Of a DNA stretch of 10,216 bases, positions 1 to 6,050 are shown piece by piece. The position numbers were made by a program, and so were the translations under genes. Every line of letters begins with the position of its first letter. Positions within the stretch are counted from its first letter, which is position 1. The notes below the pieces were generated by a model, which saw only the letters and a list, made by a program, of their open reading frames with translations, did not search any database and was not told the origin of the DNA. The DNA comes from Actinomycetota bacterium (GTDB lineage: Bacteria; Actinomycetota; Actinomycetes; S36-B12; UBA5976): assembly GCA_947373075.1 (NCBI GenBank), contig CANBWF010000042.1, positions 1-10,216 on the forward strand, in the 5' to 3' direction.

Positions 1-539
1 TTCTGCCAAATACTAAAGGTGCCTTGTAAGCCAACCGGAGCTTCGCCGATACCTAGCGTTGCAAGTAAGCCCGGAGTGTTGTGCAAGTCGATTGACACTG
101 GCGGCACGCTGCGCCAAAAACTAATCCACCAGCGTGGTTTGATTCGCGCCCGCGTTAGAGCAGCGGTTGGACCCGTCCAGCGGGTTACATCATGCGGAAC
201 AAAAGGAGTCTGTCCAGCCCAAGTACCTTTAGTGCTTAGCGGTTCAAGTTCTGCATGCGCAGAGACTGTCGCAATTGATTTCCAGGCTTTGAACATTTTG
301 CTGTTGGTAAAAGATTTGTAGTCAGCTTCATTTGTCCAAACCGTTAATACTGCCCACTGTTTTGGGTTGGCATCACGCATTGTGAAAGTGCGTCCAGAGC
401 CAGTGCCCAAAAGTTTCCAGAAACTAAGACCGACAACTTTGCGCATTGATCTGCGATGTAATCCCATGTACAGGAATGCGCGTACAACATGTTTTGGCGC
501 AACAGTCCACGTATCCAGAACCACCAGCTGTTTGGTCAT
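1..539 (-). CDS. CrtA-like (spheroidene monooxygenase family) protein, 3' end off the window
   Basis: The minus strand is open from an ATG at 537-539 to the left edge, giving 179 codons with the C-terminus missing. The product starts MTKQLVVLDTW. It contains SFWKLLGTGSGRTFTMRD (about residues 39-56), a WAVLTVWTNEADY stretch (62-74), an ALTRARIKPRWWISFWRSVP segment (about 127-146) and LLATLGIGEAP (158-168). I recognise this layout from the CrtA/spheroidene monooxygenase family, whose carotenoid-acting members add a keto oxygen using O2. Family members are about 230-250 residues long, so some 50-70 residues probably lie outside the window. There is no signal peptide or membrane segment. The gene starts 39 bp after the aminotransferase stop on the same strand, so co-transcription is likely. 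No Shine-Dalgarno site is clear. In actinobacteria this family is often annotated without a proven substrate, so carotenoid oxidation is an inference. Confidence 0.72.
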   Translation of the reverse strand, partial: MTKQLVVLDTWTVAPKHVVRAFLYMGLHRRSMRKVVGLSFWKLLGTGSGRTFTMRDANPKQWAVLTVWTNEADYKSFTNSKMFKAWKSIATVSAHAELEPLSTKGTWAGQTPFVPHDVTRWTGPTAALTRARIKPRWWISFWRSVPPVSIDLHNTPGLLATLGIGEAPVGLQGTFSIWQ

Positions 540-578
540 GTAACTAGTGTGTCGTAAAGGTGCAACTGGTGCGAAGTT

Positions 579-1931
579 CTATGCGGTTGCTGCAACAAAC
601 TGTTCAGTGATTATGGCTAGTGCTTCAGTTAATAAGTGATTTGGAATCACAAGCGGCGGCAAGAAGCGAAGCACATTTCCGTAAGTGCCAGCAGTTAGCA
701 CTACGAGACCTTGAGCGTGGCAAGCTTTAGCGACTTTGGCTGTGAGTTCAGGATCAGGATTCTTAGTGCCTGGCTGCACAACTTCAACAGCAATCATGGC
801 GCCACGGCCACGCACTTCACCGATTACTCCAGTTTGTGCTGCAATCGCATTGAGCCTTGGCACCATAATCGCTTCAATCTCTTTAGCGCGATTAACTAGA
901 TCAAACTGCTCCATAGTTTCGATCGAGCCCATTGCGGCAGCGCAAGCAACTGGGTTTCCGCCATAAGTTCCACCAAGCCCACCGGCATGAATTGCATCCA
1001 TGATGTCGGCTCGCCCGGTTACACCAGCTAACGGCATTCCGCCAGCAATACCTTTAGCGGTCGTGATCAGATCAGGCACGATACCTTCATGCTCGCTAGC
1101 AAACCAGTTTCCGGTTCGACAGAAACCGGTCTGAACTTCATCGGCGATAAACAAAATGCCCTGTGCTTTTGCATAATCTGCGAGTGCTGACATGAAGCCA
1201 GGAGCGGGAACAACGAATCCACCTTCACCTTGAATTGGTTCCAAGACGATTGCCGCGATGTTGCTGCCACCAAGTTCCTTTTCCATGCGACTAATCGCGA
1301 GCTTCGCCGCATCGCTACCAGATAGTTCATCGTGGAACGGATACGAGGTAGGGAAGCGATAAATCTCAGGAGCAAACGGGCCAAAGGTGTGCTTGTATGG
1401 CATGTTCTTTGCTGTCATACCCAAAGTCAGATTTGTTCGACCGTGATAGCCGTGTTCAAAAACAGCAATCGCTTGGCGTCCTGTTGCACTTCGGGCAATC
1501 TTCACTGCGTTCTCAACTGCCTCGGCGCCGGTATTAAATAGTGCCGAGCGTTTTTCGTGGGTACCAGGGGTTAGGCGATTGAGTGCTTCGCAAACTTCAA
1601 CATATTCTTCGTACTCGGTCACCATGAAACAGGTGTGAGTGAAATCTTTAACCTGGGCGGTAATGCGATCGACAACTGCAGGCGCAGAATTACCAACACT
1701 AGTTACCGCAATGCCCGAACCAAAATCAATAAGTTGGTTGCCGTCCACATCAACAACGATTCCGCCGGCAGCCTTAGTGATAAAAATCGGCAAAGTCGCT
1801 CCAACGCCAGCACTCACAGCAGTAGTTCTTCGCTGGTGCAAAGTCTGGGATTGTGGACCTGGAATTGCGGTAGCTAGTACCCGCTTTTGCATGATTCCAT
1901 TAACGGCACTGTCATCATTTATCGCAGTCAT
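579..1931 (-). CDS. gabT: Class III PLP aminotransferase, probable 4-aminobutyrate aminotransferase
   Basis: The 450-residue product is a cytosolic fold-type I, class III aminotransferase. It most likely moves the amino group of GABA to 2-oxoglutarate, giving succinate semialdehyde and glutamate. Visible landmarks are the cofactor-phosphate loop NTGAEAVENAVKIAR (133-147), GYHGRT (161-166), EPIQGEGG (231-238), the cofactor Asp264 and Gln267 in ADEVQTGF, the Schiff-base Lys293 in TTAKGIAGG, and Arg422 in LRFLPPL, which matches the residue that binds the GABA carboxylate in E. coli GabT. Length fits actinobacterial GabT (about 445-450). The start is ATG 1929-1931. A TACGAT box ends 6 bases upstream and there is no Shine-Dalgarno site, which suggests a leaderless mRNA. 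An internal Met14 (1890-1892) is an alternative start, since homology becomes strong only around residue 17. The gene diverges from the aldehyde dehydrogenase and precedes the CrtA-like gene. Other omega-amino acids remain possible substrates. Confidence 0.92.
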   Translation of the reverse strand: MTAINDDSAVNGIMQKRVLATAIPGPQSQTLHQRRTTAVSAGVGATLPIFITKAAGGIVVDVDGNQLIDFGSGIAVTSVGNSAPAVVDRITAQVKDFTHTCFMVTEYEEYVEVCEALNRLTPGTHEKRSALFNTGAEAVENAVKIARSATGRQAIAVFEHGYHGRTNLTLGMTAKNMPYKHTFGPFAPEIYRFPTSYPFHDELSGSDAAKLAISRMEKELGGSNIAAIVLEPIQGEGGFVVPAPGFMSALADYAKAQGILFIADEVQTGFCRTGNWFASEHEGIVPDLITTAKGIAGGMPLAGVTGRADIMDAIHAGGLGGTYGGNPVACAAAMGSIETMEQFDLVNRAKEIEAIMVPRLNAIAAQTGVIGEVRGRGAMIAVEVVQPGTKNPDPELTAKVAKACHAQGLVVLTAGTYGNVLRFLPPLVIPNHLLTEALAIITEQFVAATA

Positions 1932-1937
1932 GGTGCA

Positions 1938-1943
1938 ATCGTA
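1938..1943 (-). promoter_or_regulatory. Putative -10 box (TACGAT) for leaderless gabT
   Basis: Read on the minus strand, TACGAT is followed by six bases (TGCACC) and then the gabT ATG. This places the expected transcription start on the A of the start codon. TAnnnT is the usual actinobacterial housekeeping -10 pattern. No good -35 hexamer is visible. Inference from sequence only. Confidence 0.5.
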
Positions 1944-1956
1944 TCCCCGACAGGCG

Positions 1957-1962
1957 TAGCGT
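1957..1962 (+). promoter_or_regulatory. Putative -10 box (TAGCGT) for leaderless aldehyde dehydrogenase gene
   Basis: TAGCGT is followed by six bases (AGGAGT) and then the ATG at 1969, the same spacing as in the divergent gabT promoter. AGGAG at 1963-1967 looks like a Shine-Dalgarno site, but it lies only one base from the ATG, too close to work normally, so a leaderless mRNA is preferred. A TAG in frame at 1957-1959 rules out an upstream start. Confidence 0.5.
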
Positions 1963-1968
1963 AGGAGT

Positions 1969-3408
1969 ATGAAAACTGCCTATCCGTTTTGGATCGCTGG
2001 AAAGTCCACTGTCAGCGACGAAATTGCCCGGGTAAAACATCCCACTGGCGAGTTAGTGGCTCAGCATTACGTGCCGACTCAGGCTGATGTTGAAAAGGCA
2101 ATTGCTGCCGCTTGGGCGGTACGTCATGAGGCCGCTGCAACGTCTGCAGCAACTCGCGCCGAAGCTCTTATGCACGTATCAACACAGTTGCAGGCACGTC
2201 ATGAAGAAGTAGCACGCATCATCACTGATGAAGGCGGTAAGCCCCTTATGTGGTCGCGCGTAGAAGTTAACCGGGCCATCAGCACATTCCGATGGGCAGC
2301 AGAAGAAGCTCGACGTTTCGTTGGTGAACTGCAGCGCATTGATACCGACCCAACAAGTGTTGGACGTCTGGGCATCATTCGCAGATTTCCACTCGGCCCC
2401 GTGTTAGGAATTGCACCGTTTAACTTCCCGCTGAATCTAGTAGCACACAAAATTGCCCCGGCTTTGGCTGTTGGAGCTCCGATCATCATCAAGCCAGCCA
2501 ATTACACGCCGATTAGTGCATTGATTCTTGGCGAAATTTTAAGTGAAACCAATTTGCCTGAAGGTATGTGGTCGATCCTGCCAATATCTCGTGAAGCAAC
2601 TAAAGCAATCACCACGGACGAGCGCCTACCGATTCTTTCGTTTACTGGCTCAGACACAGTCGGTTATGAAATCCAAAAAGCGGTTCCACACAAGCATGTG
2701 ATTTTGGAACTCGGTGGCAATGCTGCTGCTGTAGTTCTTGATGACTGGTCAAGTGTAGAAGACATCGAATTTGCCGCCACGCGCATTGCAATGTTTGGTG
2801 CATCACAGGCTGGACAATCCTGCATCTCGGTGCAGCGAGTACTTATTCACGATTCGCTTTACGACAAACTTGTGCCCAAGATCGTTGAAAAAACTAAAGC
2901 GCTAACTCTTGAAGATGCCTACAACGAAAGCACTGTTGTTGGTCCGCTAATCAATGAAGCAGCGGCGCAACGCGTTGAAGAATGGGTTGCTGAGGCTGTA
3001 ACAGCAGGAGCAACGGTATTAGCAGGTGGAACTCGCGATGGTTCTTACTATGCGGCAACGGTGCTTAGCGATGTGCCAGTAGATGCAAAAGTTGCGGCGT
3101 GTGAGGTATTCGGTCCGGTCATCGTGCTGGCCAAAGTTTCATCAACGCAAGAAGCTTTCGATGCAGTTAATAATTCTGATTTCGGTCTACAAGCAGGTGT
3201 TTTCACGCACGACATTCAAACTGCGTTTCTTGCCCAAAGCACACTTGAAGTTGGCGGCGTAATCATTGGTGATGTGCCGGCATTTCGCGCAGATCAAATG
3301 CCATACGGCGGTTTGAAGAACTCGGGTGTTGGCAAAGAAGGCGTTCGTTGGGCGATGGAAGATTTAACCCACGAGCGCATCATGGTGCTAACTGGCCTGG
3401 AACTCTAG
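1969..3408 (+). CDS. NAD(P)-dependent aldehyde dehydrogenase, possibly succinate-semialdehyde dehydrogenase
   Basis: The 479-residue cytosolic protein belongs to the aldehyde dehydrogenase superfamily and oxidises an aldehyde to its acid with NAD(P)+. Catalytic residues are visible: Asn152 in APFNFP, Lys175 in IIIKPANYTP (cofactor ribose/phosphate), FTGSDTVG (225-232), the general base Glu247 in LELGGN, the nucleophile Cys285 in AGQSCISVQR, and Glu379 in EVFGP. The family is usually 450-500 residues long, so the gene is complete. Its position divergent from a GABA aminotransferase suggests it removes succinate semialdehyde. However, the catalytic loop QSCISVQR resembles the lactaldehyde/phosphonoacetaldehyde/GAPN-like group rather than E. 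coli GabD, which has a second Cys (TCVCANR). For that reason I give no gene symbol. The TAG stop lies three bases before the GTG at the dxr junction, so transcription probably continues into dxr. Confidence 0.9.
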   Translation: MKTAYPFWIAGKSTVSDEIARVKHPTGELVAQHYVPTQADVEKAIAAAWAVRHEAAATSAATRAEALMHVSTQLQARHEEVARIITDEGGKPLMWSRVEVNRAISTFRWAAEEARRFVGELQRIDTDPTSVGRLGIIRRFPLGPVLGIAPFNFPLNLVAHKIAPALAVGAPIIIKPANYTPISALILGEILSETNLPEGMWSILPISREATKAITTDERLPILSFTGSDTVGYEIQKAVPHKHVILELGGNAAAVVLDDWSSVEDIEFAATRIAMFGASQAGQSCISVQRVLIHDSLYDKLVPKIVEKTKALTLEDAYNESTVVGPLINEAAAQRVEEWVAEAVTAGATVLAGGTRDGSYYAATVLSDVPVDAKVAACEVFGPVIVLAKVSSTQEAFDAVNNSDFGLQAGVFTHDIQTAFLAQSTLEVGGVIIGDVPAFRADQMPYGGLKNSGVGKEGVRWAMEDLTHERIMVLTGLEL

Positions 3409-3409
3409 A

Positions 3410-3415
3410 AGGTGA
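3410..3415 (+). promoter_or_regulatory. Putative ribosome binding site (AGGTGA) before dxr
   Basis: AGGTGA can pair with the 3' end of 16S rRNA. It lies six bases before an ATT codon at 3422-3424, which is the best-placed start for full-length dxr in its frame. It also overlaps a GTG at 3412-3414 that opens another frame closing at 3427-3429. Which role is real depends on how the dxr start anomaly is resolved. Confidence 0.4.
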
Positions 3416-3421
3416 CTGCAA

Positions 3422-4627
3422 ATTTCTAGTTCGCCTCGTCGCATAGTAATTCTGGGGTCCACAGGTTCTATTGGCACACAAGCACTCGACATCGTTTCCG
3501 ATAACCCTGATCTGTTTTCGGTGATTGCGATTTCAGCTGGTGGCAGCAACCTTGATCTGTTAGCAGAGCAGGCTATTTCGTACGGTGTTGAAACTGTTGC
3601 GGTTGCCGATGCAGATGCCGAGCAAAAACTTGCAGAATTATTAGCCGCAACTGCAAAGCGTCTCGGAGTCACTAGTTTGCCAACGATTTTGGCTGGAGCA
3701 GATGCAGCTACCCAGGTTGCGGCCCTTGATTGCGACGTTGTGTTAAACGGAATTACCGGAGCCGCTGGCCTCATGCCAACTGTTGCAGCACTTCAGGCAG
3801 GCACACAACTGGCGCTTGCCAACAAAGAGTCGCTAGTTATTGGTGGGCGAGCAGTTACAGCACTTGCTAAACCTGATCAGATTGTGCCGGTTGATTCCGA
3901 ACATTCAGCGCTTGCACAGTGTTTGCGTGCGGGCAGTTTCTCTGAAGTGCGAAAGCTAGTACTCACTGCAAGTGGTGGTCCATTTAGAAATTCCACTCGC
4001 GAGCAATTAGAAACTGTTACGGCAGCGCAAGCGTTGGAACATCCAACTTGGTCAATGGGTCCTGTTGTCACAGTTAACTCGTCAACCATGTTCAACAAGG
4101 GACTTGAAATTATTGAAGCCCATCTGCTTTTCAATATCCCATTTGAGCAAATTGAAGTTGTGGTTCACCCACAATCGGTTGTGCATTCAATGGTCGAATT
4201 TGTTGATGGCTCGACAATTGCGCAAGCAAGTCCGCCAGATATGCACTTGCCGATTGCCCTTGGCTTAGGTTGGCCAGACCGAGTAGCAAATGCAAGCAAT
4301 GCTTGCGATTGGTCAACAGCTAGCGCATGGACATTTGAGCCAGTGCAGGACGATTTGTTCCCAGCAGTGCGAATGGCAAAACGCGTTGGTCAATTTGCTG
4401 GCACCGCGCCTGCGGCAATGAACGGTGCGAACGAAATTGCTGTAGCTGCATTTCTAGCTGGTCAGATTTCTTACCTTGGCATCATGCGTTTAGTGCAGGC
4501 CGTTGTCGAGCAACACATTTTGAATGGCTTTGTCTCAGATGAAGACATGACAATTGATGATGTATTGGCTGCAAGTAACTGGTCTATGCAATATGCACAG
4601 CAGTTACTTGAACAGGGAGGTTTCTAG
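3422..4627 (+). CDS. dxr: 1-deoxy-D-xylulose 5-phosphate reductoisomerase; start non-canonical or frameshifted
   Basis: This is the second enzyme of the MEP isoprenoid pathway. It turns DXP into 2-C-methyl-D-erythritol 4-phosphate using NADPH and a divalent metal. Numbering from ATT 3422 (401 residues), I see the NADPH loop GSTGSIGTQALDIV (from about residue 12), ANKESLV (from 133), the metal ligands Asp158 and Glu160 in VDSEHSA, SGGPFR, His207 in HPTWSMG, VNSSTMFNKG followed by the third ligand Glu229, and VVVHPQSVVHS. All key residues are present. The frame has no ATG, GTG or TTG between the TGA at 3413-3415 and GTG 3521, and a start at 3521 would delete the NADPH loop. Either ATT 3422 is the start, or one extra base in AAATTT (3420-3425) hides a GTG 3412 start giving MTANSSSPRRIVILGSTG and 404 residues. 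The stop directly abuts the rip start codon. Confidence 0.9.
   Translation: MSSSPRRIVILGSTGSIGTQALDIVSDNPDLFSVIAISAGGSNLDLLAEQAISYGVETVAVADADAEQKLAELLAATAKRLGVTSLPTILAGADAATQVAALDCDVVLNGITGAAGLMPTVAALQAGTQLALANKESLVIGGRAVTALAKPDQIVPVDSEHSALAQCLRAGSFSEVRKLVLTASGGPFRNSTREQLETVTAAQALEHPTWSMGPVVTVNSSTMFNKGLEIIEAHLLFNIPFEQIEVVVHPQSVVHSMVEFVDGSTIAQASPPDMHLPIALGLGWPDRVANASNACDWSTASAWTFEPVQDDLFPAVRMAKRVGQFAGTAPAAMNGANEIAVAAFLAGQISYLGIMRLVQAVVEQHILNGFVSDEDMTIDDVLAASNWSMQYAQQLLEQGGF
4615..4620 (+). promoter_or_regulatory. Strong ribosome binding site (GGGAGG) for rip
   Basis: GGGAGG sits inside the last codons of dxr, seven bases before GTG 4628. This spacing is ideal and fixes the protease start at the GTG directly after the dxr stop. 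It is the strongest Shine-Dalgarno site in the window. Confidence 0.8.
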
Positions 4628-6004
4628 GTGTCAGGGTCTTTTGGCGTTCTGATTTTCGTTTTTTCACTTTTGGCATCAATTGGCTTACACGAAGTTGGCC
4701 ATATGGTTCCGGCCAAAAAATTTGGCGTAAGAGTCAGTCAATACATGATCGGATTTGGTCCAACTCTTTGGTCGCGAGTCCGTGGTGAAACTGAATATGG
4801 TCTAAAAGCCATTCCGCTTGGTGGGTATGTGCGCTTGATCGGCATGTTTGGTCCTGGCAAAAAGCAGCAGGCTGAACTTGGGCAAACAGATTTAGCTGCT
4901 GCGTCCGATGGATCTGATACAGACGCAAATGATGACCTAGAAGACGAAGAAAGCGGGAGTTTCTTTAGCTCACTCATCGAAGGCGCTCGCCAAAGTTCAG
5001 TGCGAGAAATCAGGCCAGGCGAAGAAGCGCGCGCTTTATATAACCTGTCAGCACCGAAAAAGTTCATTGTGATGTTTGGCGGACCATTCATGAACTTCTT
5101 GATTGCTTGTGTGTTGTTCACAATCGCTTGTGTATTTGTAGGCACCTCAGTGCCGACAACTGGTGTTGCGGCAGTTGTTGCTTGCGTACCAACAGCTGAT
5201 AATCCAACAGGTATCGAATCAACTGATGGAACATGTGCGGATGGCGTTGCCTCTGCGGCCCACTCGGCTGACTTAAAAGCAGGTGACAAACTTTTAGCGG
5301 TAAATGGTGCACAACTTACGGCTTGGGAAGATTTGGCCAATGCCGTTAGTTCACTTGCAGATAAGTCGGCGGTTCTGAAATTTGAGCGAGACGGTCAGAT
5401 TAAGTCAGTCACTGTAATTTTGCCCGCACGGGAAATTCCGGTTTATGACGCGGCTGGAGCAGACACTGGCAAAACACATATGGTTGGGTTCGTTGGCGTT
5501 CGTCCGCAGTTTGAAACGCAGACTAATTCAATTGGCTCTATGCCAAGTTTCATTTGGCAGCAGGTTAAAGACACAGGTTCGGCAATATTGTCTTTTCCAA
5601 AAGCAGCGGTCACTATGGCTCAGACAGTGTTCACCTCCAAGCCACGCGCAGCTGAAGGTCCAGTAAGTGTGATTGGTATCGGCCAGATAAGTGGCCAGAT
5701 TGCCTCAGATCAAGGCGCAACTACAACCGATAAAACTTGGGCATTCTTGATGATGATCGCATCGCTGAACATGTTCTTGTTCATGTTCAACTTGTTGCCG
5801 GTTTTGCCACTAGATGGTGGGCACCTAGCGGCAGCAATTTACGAAGGTTCTCGCCGTCAAGTCGCACGATTGCGCCGCAAGCCATTACCAGGACCAGTTG
5901 ATACTGTGCGAATGATGCCAGTCGCTTATGTGATGGGCGTTCTGCTGATCGGGCTATCCATAATCTCAATCGTTGCCGACTTGATAAAACCGATTGCGTT
6001 CTAG
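4628..6004 (+). CDS. rip: Site-2 family intramembrane zinc metalloprotease (RseP/Rip1-like, M50)
   Basis: The 458-residue membrane protein should cut transmembrane segments of anti-sigma factors or similar substrates after a first cleavage, which releases sigma factors. The zinc motif HEVGH is at residues 21-25 in the first hydrophobic segment (about 4-24). The third zinc ligand is Asp396 in NLLPVLPLDGGH (388-399). Further membrane segments lie at about 146-172, 369-393 and 430-453. A PDZ-like domain occupies about 210-265 (LKAGDKLLAVNGAQL). A very acidic stretch (about 95-109, rich in D and E) lies in the loop after the first segment, and this may explain why the protein is longer than mycobacterial Rip1 (about 404). 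Cys186 and Cys203 flank the start of the PDZ domain. The start is GTG 4628, set by GGGAGG, with zero bases between the dxr stop and this start, so the two are translationally coupled. The dxr-rip-ispG order is typical of actinobacteria. Confidence 0.94.
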   Translation: MSGSFGVLIFVFSLLASIGLHEVGHMVPAKKFGVRVSQYMIGFGPTLWSRVRGETEYGLKAIPLGGYVRLIGMFGPGKKQQAELGQTDLAAASDGSDTDANDDLEDEESGSFFSSLIEGARQSSVREIRPGEEARALYNLSAPKKFIVMFGGPFMNFLIACVLFTIACVFVGTSVPTTGVAAVVACVPTADNPTGIESTDGTCADGVASAAHSADLKAGDKLLAVNGAQLTAWEDLANAVSSLADKSAVLKFERDGQIKSVTVILPAREIPVYDAAGADTGKTHMVGFVGVRPQFETQTNSIGSMPSFIWQQVKDTGSAILSFPKAAVTMAQTVFTSKPRAAEGPVSVIGIGQISGQIASDQGATTTDKTWAFLMMIASLNMFLFMFNLLPVLPLDGGHLAAAIYEGSRRQVARLRRKPLPGPVDTVRMMPVAYVMGVLLIGLSIISIVADLIKPIAF

Positions 6005-6007
6005 GTA

Positions 6008-6018
6008 CCTGTGACAGG
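6008..6018 (+). promoter_or_regulatory. Perfect 11-bp palindrome (CCTGTGACAGG) upstream of ispG
   Basis: CCTGT and ACAGG form an exact inverted repeat around a single G, about 20 bp before the proposed ispG -10 box and partly over where a -35 would lie. No U tract follows and the stem is only five pairs, so it does not look like a terminator. It could be an operator half-site, but no known regulator consensus matches clearly. Confidence 0.25.
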
Positions 6019-6038
6019 CGTAATGGGTAGTTGTGCCT

Positions 6039-6044
6039 GATAAT
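6039..6044 (+). promoter_or_regulatory. Putative -10 box (GATAAT) for leaderless ispG
   Basis: GATAAT is followed by six bases (AGAGGT) and then the ATG at 6051, the same geometry as at gabT and the aldehyde dehydrogenase gene. This gives ispG its own promoter within the 46-bp gap after rip. A recognisable -35 hexamer at 16-18 bp spacing is absent. Confidence 0.5.
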
Positions 6045-6050
6045 AGAGGT

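Noticed and set aside
19..321. Plus-strand open frame of 100 codons
   Set aside because: It is antisense to the CrtA-like gene, whose product shows clear family motifs. The plus-strand product shows no recognisable domain.
586..596. Short palindrome GTTGC-T-GCAAC near the gabT 3' end, considered as a terminator
   Set aside because: The stem is only five pairs, lies inside the coding region and has no U tract. The next gene on the same strand starts shortly after.
3521..3523. GTG 3521 as the dxr start
   Set aside because: It would remove the GSTGSIG NADPH-binding loop, which is encoded in frame just upstream and is essential in this family.
4738..5340. Minus-strand open frame of 200 codons inside the protease gene
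   Set aside because: It lies fully antisense to a well-supported gene. Its composition (rich in S, A, T, P) is what reversed codons of that gene give, and no start signal is present.
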